DNA of 64,000 bases from Cinclus cinclus (taxonomy: Eukaryota; Chordata; Aves; Passeriformes; Cinclidae), in the NCBI RefSeq assembly GCF_963662255.1, contig NC_085050.1, forward strand, positions 23,988,631 through 24,052,630. Direction: 5' to 3'. The notes below the pieces were generated by a model, which ran no database searches, was not told the origin of the DNA, and worked only from the letters and a program-made list of their open reading frames with translations. Within the stretch, counting starts at the first letter, position 1. Every line of letters starts with the position of its first letter. A program made the position numbers and the translations under genes. Below are positions 1 to 10,400 of the stretch, piece after piece.

Positions 1-884
1 CAATGGCATGAACTCACCATGTGTTGAAGATGTGGCCAATTGCCCTGGCAGCAAGTAAGCCCTGGGTATCTGTACCTCAGTTTCCTCACCTTTTGTTGGA
101 TTCTGGTTAAAAGCGTCTGCAAGTATTTCACAATATTTAGTATTCAATGAAATTGGTTCCCTTAGTGAAATATAGACTTTCAAATGTGTTGCTCTAATTA
201 GAAGAGAAGGGAGCAAAAAGTTCCATATGCTCCCTGACACCTTATTTTTTCTGCAGGTCTCTTAGTGTTTACTTTCAGAAGGAAAACAATCCCCAACAAT
301 TCAGTAGAGCTTTGGTTCAGGACACAGAAACCCCAAGAGTCCTAATGTAGTCAGACTAAGTTATTACTGACTGTTGTGTCTAACTTTATTGTTGTTAGAG
401 TATTCAATACTCTTTTTCTCCTTGTGTTATACATTAGGCACATTATGTCTTAATTCCCTGTTCAGCTACCAGAATATTTGAAATACAATCCTCTTCTCAT
501 TTTGCTGCATTCTCTGAACAGTTGTATATTTATAAAATTGTAGTTTTTTGACATGATAACTAGAAATATTTTTTATTTTGTCGGGAAACTACCCTGCAAA
601 ATAAAAGGAACGCAATTAGAATTTCCAAGCTGTGTCACTTTTTACAGAAAAGGTAATGTGATACGTCACCTCCTAACAAACTTTAGGAATTACTCTCAGA
701 CCTCTGATTAGATTCTCCTCTCTTTCTAGGTTTATTAAGCTTGACCTAATTGCAATATAATTAATGTGAGTCAAATTTATCCTCAGCCTGTTTAAAATTT
801 CAAGACCAAATCTTCTAATCATCTCTGTTTTTTTTTTTTTCATGGCAACATGGCTGACATTTTTCATCTTCTTTTTCCTAATAG
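1..884 (+). other. GRXCR1: GRXCR1 intron (3' part), upstream of the penultimate exon
   Basis: This is the 3' end of the intron preceding the exon at 885. It is AT-rich and holds a T run at about 828-840. It ends in a pyrimidine-rich stretch with AG at 883-884, a good acceptor. I see no further exon of the gene and no recognised repeat here. The first two coding exons must lie to the left of the window. Confidence 0.8.
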
Positions 885-950
885 GGTGCTGAGAAAATTT
901 TACTAATGAATGAATCTGGGGAACTGCAGGATCTCTTAACCAAAATTGAG
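885..950 (+). CDS. GRXCR1: GRXCR1 penultimate coding exon (22 codons)
   Basis: This 66-nt internal exon sits between an acceptor (TAATAG, AG at 883-884) and a donor (GTAATT at 951), with both borders in phase 0. It encodes GAEKILLMNES followed by GELQDLLTKIE, the end of the glutaredoxin-like domain of GRXCR1. GRXCR1 is a cytoplasmic protein of sensory hair-cell stereocilia. Loss in the pirouette mouse and in human DFNB25 gives thin stereocilia and deafness, and a role in reversible S-glutathionylation of actin-associated proteins has been proposed. From memory, the second human coding exon ends at codon 209. Adding this exon (22) and the next (59) gives 290, the known protein length, and the exon phases agree. 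The paralogue GRXCR2 is less likely, because the downstream exon reads as GRXCR1. The exon is intact, with no frameshift. Confidence 0.93.
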
Positions 951-2847
951 GTAATTGTATTTCTACATATAAGTATAGGGAATATACATTTACTGCTTGT
1001 AATCAAATACATTTTCTTTTTTACCATTTCCTTTTCTTCTACTATAGACTGATGATCCCAAATGCTTTTTTTGTTTTACTCTTTTTTACATCCTCTTTTG
1101 GAGTGGAGGCCCTAAAATGTTATTACTTAGCCTAATGTGTGTCCTAATCTTGGGACAAAAAGTACAGATATATAAGACAAACAATGTCAGACTACAGGAG
1201 ACTGATAACTGCTTGCTGAATACGACCACTGCTTATTTGCCTTTCAGTGTTTTTTTGGTGTGTTTGGTTGGTTTGTTTTTTTTTCTTTCCCTCATTTATT
1301 CTTTTTCTCAAAAATGGTTTGCTACAATTGCAAGGGGCAGTCTGTTTTTTTCATTGCTGGAGATGCAGAAAGTGGTTCCACAAACTGCCATCTGCTCAAG
1401 GAGGAAATGGCCATTGTGCAAGAAACTGAGCTAAAGCAATTTTGCTCTGTTTTCCTAGCTTTTGTTAGTTCCCTTAACTACATCTAAAGGTATCTGTATA
1501 TTTACAAACCTAACAAGCAATAATGAATGTAAAGTTTAAACATATTCTCTTAACATTTTGAGATTATTTACAATAATATTCAATAAAATAATTAAACAAA
1601 CAATGAAACAAAAATTATGAAAGATGGTAGCACACCTGAGATAAAAAGAATGTTAATTTGACATATTTCCCATTGTTGTCCTTGGATGAGTAATTGGAGC
1701 TGTTTGCCTTGTCAAGAAGAGAAGCACGTTTATGAGCTACAGAACAAAAAGAAAAAAAATGCCTTGTTTGCATGTTTGTCTGAGTTTTCAATAGATGAAT
1801 CATATTATTTGTAGATTTGTAGAAATATTTTCAATTTTTCTTGATGGTTCTCCTACATTTTCTGTGGGATTTTTCTCCGGTAGTAAGTTGCCACTAATTT
1901 TTAGTCGCACATAATTCCTCAGAAAACAGTAGCAGGAATTGTATGGATTTTTGTTCTTTGTGAATAAACCTGCAAAGTGCTTACTCAGCAGTGCAATGCT
2001 AAAACACTCAGTGGTAAGTACCAAAGTGACATACCTTTCCTTTCTCTGATTTGAACTTTAAGGAAATCATTAGATAAATTAGTTGCACTTTCAGCAAGTG
2101 AAACTTGAAATTGTCTTTGAAATCTCTTCTTCTATGCTCCACTGTCTTTAATCCAATAAAATGATAGAATACATTTATTGTTTTACTTGGAAATTGGGAC
2201 AACTGAGAGGCCTCGAGACTCCCTTGAAGCAATTTTCTCTCGGTAGAACTGTTGGACATGGATAGTCTGTCTTCTTTATGCTTAAAGTTTCAGCATTCTA
2301 CACCCATACATTTGAATACACCACTTATTTCCTTGAGTACTACTTGTCAGAAGATATGAATTGCTTTTTGATATCATCAGCTTGAACTGTAATAGGTATA
2401 TTTTGTTCAGCATGAACATGCAAATGTTGGAAGTCATAATATCTTAACATAGAGCATAGAAAACATAACCTCACCATAATCTGCCTGGAGTTTGGATTCA
2501 ATCATTGCAATACCTCCTAGATTTAATCTAGACCTAGACAACATCCAAGTGATGCATGCAAGCTATCCTTTAACTTGGTATTTTGGCAAGTATAAATGCA
2601 TGCTACAGAGGTACAAAGTGACCGGTGAACCTGCAGTGAGCCTCTCCGACATGACATGTAGGTCTGACCAAAGCAAAATGTAGACTTACTGCTCTTCCAT
2701 GGTGGTTTGCCATGGGCTGGGGTGGTGGGTCCTGACCAAAATGGGAAGCAGGATATGTATTTTTACCTGTCCTGGGGTCCTCATTGTCTTAGACCTTATG
2801 GTGGTTGATGAGGTAACATTTTTGTCTTTCTTTCATTCTTTGAGCAG
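951..2847 (+). other. GRXCR1: GRXCR1 last intron (1,897 bp)
   Basis: The intron runs from GTAATT at 951 to a pyrimidine-rich acceptor ending CAG at 2845-2847. It is AT-rich. I recognise no repeat family or embedded gene in it. Short open frames on both strands (for example 1117-1434 +, 2008-2259 -) are low-complexity or motif-free and are treated as chance. Confidence 0.85.
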
Positions 2848-3027
2848 AGAGTCCAGCATCCTCAGGAGTGCCTCTCCTGTGGGGGCTTTGGTTTCCTGCC
2901 GTGCTCAGCGTGCCATGGGAGCAAGATGTCCGTGTTCCGGAACTGCTTTACGGACTCGTTCAAAGCCCTCAGGTGTACTGCTTGCAATGAGAACGGGCTC
3001 CAGCGCTGCAGGAGCTGTGCAGGCTAA
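2848..3027 (+). CDS. GRXCR1: GRXCR1 last coding exon, cysteine-rich C-terminus with stop
   Basis: This exon has 180 nt: 59 codons plus TAA at 3025-3027. It begins in phase 0 right after the acceptor CAG. It encodes [16 protein letters not shown] and then a DnaJ-like cysteine-rich module with four CXXC pairs: CLSC followed by GGFG, CSAC followed by HGSK, CTAC followed by NENG, and CRSC followed by AG at the C-terminus. Between the second and third pair lies [13 protein letters not shown]. The module is the hallmark of GRXCR1/GRXCR2 and probably binds zinc or forms a protein contact surface. That function is inferred from the spacing and not shown. A longer open frame on the same strand (2699-3109) is out of phase with this exon and is only a shadow. 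Local GC rises sharply against the AT-rich introns, as expected for conserved coding sequence. All eight motif cysteines are present and no break is seen. Confidence 0.96.
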   Translation, partial: RVQHPQECLSCGGFGFLPCSACHGSKMSVFRNCFTDSFKALRCTACNENGLQRCRSCAG

Positions 3028-3129
3028 AAACGGCATCTCCACGTGTTCAAACAAATTTTATGGTACTGCACGGGTTTGTAATAGTTTCTTTTTTTTTTTT
3101 TTTAATTAATCAATTTATCCAAAACAGTA

Positions 3130-3135
3130 AATAAA
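3130..3135 (+). promoter_or_regulatory. Candidate polyadenylation signal AATAAA (proximal)
   Basis: A canonical AATAAA lies 103 nt after the GRXCR1 stop codon. It is followed within about 10-30 nt by a T/GT-rich stretch (TTTGTTGTATACTTC), the arrangement of a working cleavage site. Confidence 0.5.
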
Positions 3136-3395
3136 AATCCATTTGTTGTATACTTCTGGTTTGAGCATTTGAGCTTTTTAATCTTCAGTTGTCGACCATA
3201 TAATGAACTTTAAAATACATCTTTTTAGTTTCCTTATAGAGAAATTTGTAGTCTGGAAGACTTATATGAATTCTTTCTTTTCCGATATTGGATCATCAGG
3301 AATCGTATGTGTTTTTGAGTGCTGCACTCAAAATTACTACAAAATTAAACTTAAACTTCAGATTATTGAGCAGTGCTGTTTCCAAAATCAGTGAG

Positions 3396-3401
3396 AATAA
3401 A
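3396..3401 (+). promoter_or_regulatory. Candidate polyadenylation signal AATAAA (distal)
   Basis: A second canonical AATAAA on the GRXCR1 strand, followed by a TTTTGTATTGTG stretch. It is an alternative end for the 3' UTR. Confidence 0.4.
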
Positions 3402-5570
3402 GATTTTGTATTGTGAACTAGCCCAAGACTGTTCCAAACAGCACTTCTCTGAAAAGCCATTATGGCTGAATTCTGTCCTGAATTCTATGTGGCAACAGAA
3501 CTGAAACATTTCTTGAAAGTCCTATGAATCAGTTTTCTCTTTTAGTACTGCTTTTTCTTTGTCACAAAATTAATGTTGTTAGACAAAAGTACATAAACAC
3601 ATAATATAGTAGATGTTCATAACTGTGATAGTGTCTCAGAGCTTTATGATTCTGTATGCCACAGTAGATCTTATAATGATTCAGTGAGAACACCTGACAG
3701 CTTTATAAACTGCATATAAAGTAATTGAGGATGAGATGTCAGCTTTTTCATCTTAGTAATAGTTGTGGTTTGATGACTATCCTGGTATGATTGTTTCAGG
3801 GCATCTGTTCCCCAGGAAAGCCCAGGTCTATGGCCAGGCAACTCCAGTACTGTATATACCTTTGCCAGTTTTGGTGGGTTTCTCCAACACAAGCACAAGA
3901 GAATTAGTCAGCAATTAACCTCAGTGGACTGTGGGCTCTCCACACTGAATATATTCCAGTTTGGAAGTGCATTACCATTCATGCACTTCCACAGAATACT
4001 TTTTAACAGGGTAACTTTAGCGAGCCATCACCAACAGCGTATTGACATTGCACACCTGCCTCATTTTCCTGCTTCTCATTCATGTACTGGGACAAGTAGT
4101 GGAAATGTAGTAGAAAGCACCTTGCTGAAATTTGTGTTAGCTAGAAAAGGCTTCTCTGGTAGTCATTTCACCCTGCCCAAACTGCATTAGCAAGTGTTGA
4201 GCCATGCCATTTATGCTTCTTGACTCATTCTTTGTAAAGTTGTGTTGACTGGGCTTTAGATAATTGTGGTTTGCTTTACTAGAGGTTGTTTACTCTGGTT
4301 GGGTACCCCATTTCCCTTCCCTCTTTCCCATATAACCTTCATTAATTTCTCTGTGATTAAAAACTCAGATATTCTTTCAGTGTTTTGGGCACATCACAGC
4401 TGGGGTATAAACCAGGACAACTACAGCTGCACAAAACATGGATTGCAAAAAAAAACCCTTCTGAAAACTTTTGTTTTTCTGATGCCTTATTTTCCTCACC
4501 TCAATAATTAGACAACCATCTTTCCTCCACCTCCCTCCCACTTGCTGTGTCTAGAGGTGGTAGCTGGTGCTGAAGAGTTGGACAAATTGAGCTTACTTAT
4601 TCTTTCAACATTTGAATCTAAGGGATTTATGCATATTCTATTACATATTGAATGTGCAGGCTTGAAAGTGCTTGTATGATCCTACTGCTCCTACAGATTC
4701 TACCTTAGGGCTCAGAGGAAGCATCTGGATCTTTGGCATAACATGAGAGAAATTAAAATTTATACAAAGGCTATCCATAATGCTTAGCAGAACCCGAGCT
4801 ATAAAACTCTGAATTACAGAAGTGTTTGGTTTTTTACTGCATGGGTAAGAAGAAAAGAAAGAAAATACATCACCCTTCTTTAATTTAAGAGTTGTGTGCC
4901 TTCTATTTCTGGCTAGTATTGCAGCCCAGACTGGTATAATACAGAATGAAAGGCAGCATGAAGCAGAATACTGATGATTAGAAAATCATCATGTCCAAAG
5001 CATGAAAACAAACTTTTTCAGTTTTTTGCTTTATGTGGATCTAGAGAGTGACAACATTCACAGCAGTGAATACTGAACTCAAGATGACATACTCAAATTC
5101 ACCCTTGAGGGAAATTACTAGTGAAGAAAATGCCAGTGCATTTGTTATACTGTAATTCCACAGTCTTCAACCCTGAGAAGACATATTGCTTGATGAGATG
5201 TTTCATCTCACCATTCACCCACTGAAGTACCATTTCACCAAATTCCTATGGCTTGACACAGTATGCTAAATATTTTCAGTTTCACTGAAAACAAAATCCC
5301 TTCATTGGCCTGGAAGAAGTGTTTGAAGCTGGTTTTCTTGCCATTCAGGCAACCAAGCTTCTCTTCAGAGTAACACAAATGCACTGAATCTCATTTCTTT
5401 CCTGATTTATCTCCAGGGGCTGTGGAAGAAATCTAGAGAAACTGTCCTATCCAAGGCTCTAACCCTTCAGAGGCAGTAAATGCCAATGAGCAAAGATAAT
5501 GCAAAACCTCCTTAGTTTTCTTTTTAGAAAGATAAATGATGAAAACAAAAGGATGCTTTACATAATCTTC

Positions 5571-5600
5571 CCTCCCCCACCACCTCCCCACCCCCCCCAC
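5571..5600 (-). repeat. C-rich tract with G-quadruplex potential on the minus strand
   Basis: The + strand is C-rich with runs of 5, 4 and 8 C and a leading CCC joined by short A/CA spacers. Read on the minus strand this gives at least four G runs of three or more with loops of seven or less, which fits the standard G-quadruplex pattern. It stands out in an otherwise AT-rich interval. Confidence 0.6.
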
Positions 5601-7447
5601 CAAGGATCTATATGGGAGACACAGGGCACCTAACACTGACAAACATAGGACTCTTCAGGCACTGCATATTTGTTGGTGTACAAGAAAAAGATCTTTTCTC
5701 TTCTCTCTCATCAACTGAATTACTAGCTTTTTCTCTCCTTCTCTCCAGCTTTATTTTTCTTGTAACAGCCTGTGTGAAAAACAAAACTTTTTCCTGTACT
5801 GTTTACAATTCTGCTAGGGTTTTGGGTCTGGCTTCTCAGTTCTCCCAAGCCATCCTATCCTAGAAATACTAAGTGTGACAGAATGACATTACAAAGGCAA
5901 GCCTGTTGAGGGATATGATGGTTTCTAGCATAAGAGATGCATCAGGCAGCTAGCAATACAGCTTTTAAGTCAGTCTGAAATATAATGAGGTATGCAGCTC
6001 TGTTCTGATTTGCACCAGTAGTGCATCTTTACTTCCAAGGAGTTAGCAGCTATCTCCTCTGCTATAACAAATAAGACTCACCCAACTGCATCTTTGTACG
6101 GGAAATTTTCTGTTTCTAAATGCAACAATTTCTGCTTCTCTTATTTCTGCCCTCCTGACAAGGCTGAAGTAAGAATCTGAGTAAATGTTCTCTGCCTGAC
6201 AGCTCAGCATATTTACATATATGACAGCCACGATCAGAAAGCAAGGCAGTCCTTAGGCTGCTTCTTTGCAAAAGTCTTTATGAGCTTAAGGAAGAGAATG
6301 GGTTAGAGTCTTCAGTCCAGTAGCTTGAAGCACTCTTTCCAGTGGACTGCATATCTGAGCATAAGACTGTTCTTTAATTCTGTAGAGAATTTTGCTGTCA
6401 CAGGAGCAGAGGGTAAGAAAATTTCTTACTCTAGATACTGAGGACCACATAAAGCAGGGTGTTCATCCTTCTCCTGTTTTTTTTTTATTTTTTTTCTTTG
6501 TAATGAGTTATTTCAGAGCAATTTTCTTCTCACTTGCACTAAAAGACTAAGGATTATAAATTTTATTTAATACTGCACTATATAATAAATGTACTTGGGT
6601 TTTTTCTGTTGGGGAGTAGTTTGCTCTTTTAACATACCAATGGGCATAAACTTTCTGGGTGAAAAATCTGGGCATTTTCAGTAAGAAATAGTGTATCTGG
6701 GGCTTGATTTCCATTCAAACTCCATGTTTCCATGGTATATTCTTTCTAAAGATACCTAAAACAGATAGACTGTCTTATATGTCAACAGCCTACTGTAATG
6801 AAATATTTTATATAAATTTGGAATAGTGAGAGTTTCTGCAGGCAGTGCTGTAAAAGCAAGCTTGGCCTTTTATATAAAGCTAAAAACTACATCAGACATA
6901 GATCTTAGTGACCTCCATACTCAATTCTGAAGTTTTCTGACCTCAGACATTGTCCTGTCTCAGACATGGTCCAATGAGAGCCATCTTATTGATTTAGAGT
7001 CCTGGTCAGCTGGGTCTAGCCTATCTTCCCTTTACAAGTGAAGTGCTGTGAAATATGGAATTATGCAATTAACTCTACACTGTTTATGGTAGAACTTCCT
7101 CTTTAAAAGTAAGAATGTCGTGTGTCTTGAAGCCCTTCAAGATGTTATTTCACTCCATGATTTATCTCTCCTATACCTGTGAACTCAAATAATGAATAAA
7201 AAGGATCTGATTGGTCTTGAAATAGGACAAGTTAATTCAGCTGTAAGTAAATATGCATTGTAAGAAAACTTTCTGCTTTTGACTTTAGTGCCCTGTGAAA
7301 AATGTAATAAGAATTTCTTGAGAATTTTGAGTCTTCATTAATGAAAATAAGGAATGAATCTCACTTGAGTTTCAAAATTTTCATGAGTGAATATCTAATG
7401 GAAGACACTTCAGGTACTGTTCCTAGCTATTACCACTGTATAATTGC

Positions 7448-7465
7448 ATTAAAATGCATTTTAAT
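7448..7465. repeat. 18-bp perfect palindrome centred on ATGCAT
   Basis: The sequence ATTAAAATGCATTTTAAT equals its own reverse complement. It resembles paired homeodomain/POU-type half-sites, but palindromes of this length also occur by chance in AT-rich DNA. Confidence 0.6.
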
Positions 7466-10400
7466 CTCTTAGCTTGAGATACATTATTTGACCACAAAAG
7501 CATTCAACAGGAAATGTTTATGCCCTAAATAATTTAGTAAGGAGAAGAATTAAGGTTGCTTAGCTTGAAGTAAGTTAGAGATGATAGTAAAGGACATTAT
7601 AATTCAACAATAACTTGAAAAGTAAAAATTATTGGAACTAAATCTTTATGTTTAATCCAATTTCTCTTTCTTCTAGCATTAATTTTCTTAGGGATAGTGA
7701 ATCAGAAAATAATTTCTTTAGAAGGAAATGACTGGAAAAACACTTGCAGTTTAAGCTTCTAGCTTATCAGCTCTGCTTTGAAAAATTGGCTTCAAATGAG
7801 CCAAAAAATTTATGAAAACCAATAAATTTTCCACTCAAGAAAAACCACAATGTAATAAGACACATACTACCATTGCCTTTTTGAGGTCTTATATTTTTGC
7901 TACTGATGGAAAAACTATCCTATTGAAAACAAAGGTTTATTTAAAAGAAAGAATAACCTGAAATTTATTTCAACAAAAATATTTGTCTTTAAGTTGCCTG
8001 AAATTTGGAATTTTATATAAAAGAAATATGCTGCAGGGTAATGCCCTTTGGCAGCTGACAGAGTTATATTTTGATCTGAAGAAAAAGCCTGTTGTGACAA
8101 GATAAAATAAGCAATAGCTATATGACCAGTCAGAGGAGTTGACTGAAAGTTGCTGTTTTCATTATTGATTGTGATCTGTTCAAACTAGGCAAATAATGAT
8201 CAATAAAAATTAATCAAGCGTCATCATATAAATGTGAGCACTCATCAGCTTACCACTTAGAAGTGGCTATTTTACTTTATGAATATTTAATACAGTGAAT
8301 GCACTCTTGTCTGTAAGATATGAGCAAAATTCTCTCTGATTTCAAGTCAGGTAAATTATAAATGAGTGAGGATGACAAATATACAAAACATCATCTAAAT
8401 GTTAATCCTCTCTGAGCTAAATCCCATTTACCAACATTATACTATTTATTTGGTACTCTGTCCCTGATTTGAGCCAACATGTGAGACTTTGAAGAACATC
8501 CATACAATGTCTTTCCCTCAAATTTCATTTGCAAAATAATTTTCCCCATCATATCACATATGGGAATAGGACACAGTAGGACAGGGATGCTGTACTCCAG
8601 CAGAAATCCTCCAAACCTGTGGGATGATGCATCTAATCCTTGTGCATCAATAAAGCTGCACAGGCAATGAATGCTTTATACGGCCTCAGGGATCTAACAG
8701 ACAGAGAGAACATCAGATCAATACTGCAGCCTCCACAATTAAAGGACTCAGTATAAACTTATTTTATTTTTTTTTAAAGTATAAGCAAAAAGATAATAAA
8801 CAGTCATCATCATTGCTCATATATTTGAGATATGGCAGTCATTGCTTTTAACATTATAAGAAAATTATGCTGTCTCTCATTACAGCTTGATGGTAATAGC
8901 TGATGCTAAGTTTTCCTTTCCAACATAATCACAGAGTAAAATTTACTAGAACATTATCAAACATCAGAACCGTACTTTTAAATATAAGTAGAATATTATT
9001 ATCATTATTATTCCCTCTGTCATTTAGGCTCTTGCTCAGAAAAAGCCAGAATAACCAAAGCAATATTAGCAGACAAACCTATCAGAAAGTTTAGTCTGTA
9101 ATCCTCTTCCTCAGTGATGAAGAGAGATGTATTAATGTCTTTTCTGTGGAATGCAGACTTTCCCAGTAGAGGTCCTTGCTGTTTGATGTGGTACTCTTGT
9201 GATATCCCCAACATTGCCCACAGTTCTCTGAGACAGGCGGTCCTGTGCTGACTTTTTCTGCACCCCATGTTCTTTTGCCAGTTTGGAACATAATGATCCT
9301 AAATTTTCCAGTCTTTTCTTGTGTTCTGAACTAAATGTACACATCCTGTATCAAAGAAAAGTTAACAATTAAACCATCTCCTTTTTTTATAACCACCAAA
9401 TCTCATCTTCTAAGACATACTTCATGAGCAGTATGGTTTGAAAACCCTGGAATATTTTTCTGCTTATATTCTCCACTCCTTTATCAGGTCTGTGATGGCA
9501 ATAAGTCTTTCCCATTGCAGCTTATACTTCTTGCAGTGCTTCTAATGTTCAGTAATGCCAAATTTGTCATGTCACACTTTATCCTTACCTTCAGACAACT
9601 TGGTCTATCTGCTTATTGCATGACTTACAGCCTCAGGGCCTACTCAAAAATCCTGTTGTGCTCTCTTGGACATTTCCTATCTTCTGTCTTTTCTGTACTA
9701 TGAATTATTTTCCACAACATCTTGCTATACAATAACTTGGTCTTAGAATTTGATCCCAGATCACTTGCTGCATCCCCTCTCCTTCAAATTGTTTATCTGT
9801 CCTGCTTAATGGAGATAGTTTTTCCCACACTTCTGTCCTAAATCCTCAACTGGTCACCTTTGTCCTTCAGATCTGCTGACATCCACCCCAGGGGCACTAT
9901 TAACCTACTGCAACCAACTGTCTTCATCCAATACACCTACAGAGAAACAGCAAAAAGCCAAAGCAGACAGCATCTTTTCAGCTTTACATCAGAGTGAGCT
10001 TTGTTTTTTTCAAGTTATACCAAATCTCCAAAGCACTTTTCTCCTAACACGGCATTTCATGTTGATAATGACAGTAATAATTACAAACTGATAAAGGACT
10101 ACTTGGCTTTGATTCTGAAAGTATTTCATAAACAGAGAAGATCAGCACAACAATTCTAAACGGAAAATCAGATTTAACATTCCTGTTTTAACATCCCAGC
10201 TTGCCACAGAGGCACAGAATCTAAGTCTCCAAACAAAAACAATTTTTGTTGATGCCCAGATTCATGTAGATGCTATGAGGCGGATATTGGAATACATTAA
10301 GTCTTCTACCCCTAAAAAAAATTTATTTGAAGTAATTATCTTTCTTCAGTAAAAAGTTTTTCTACGAGATTTATACCTGTAAACCTAAGTCTCTAACTTT

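Larger units (their letters stand above)
3028..3403 (+). other. GRXCR1: GRXCR1 3' UTR (probable extent)
   Basis: The sequence after the TAA stop is AT-rich with a T run at about 3088-3103. It contains two AATAAA hexamers (3130 and 3396). The 3' end is inferred. Transcript evidence would be needed to choose between the sites. Confidence 0.5.

Noticed and set aside
2699..3109. 136-codon plus-strand open frame over the GRXCR1 last exon
   Set aside because: It is out of phase with the exon, whose frame is fixed by the splice site and the four CXXC motifs. It is a shadow.
3671..3898. Minus-strand open frame that seemed repeat- or transposon-like
   Set aside because: I could not match it to a LINE, SINE or DNA-transposon family by eye, and it lacks termini or a tail.
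9480..9930. Pyrimidine-rich block considered as an ancient LINE fragment
   Set aside because: The composition is similar to old CR1/L2 3' regions, but I could not follow consecutive blocks in order, so it is left unassigned.
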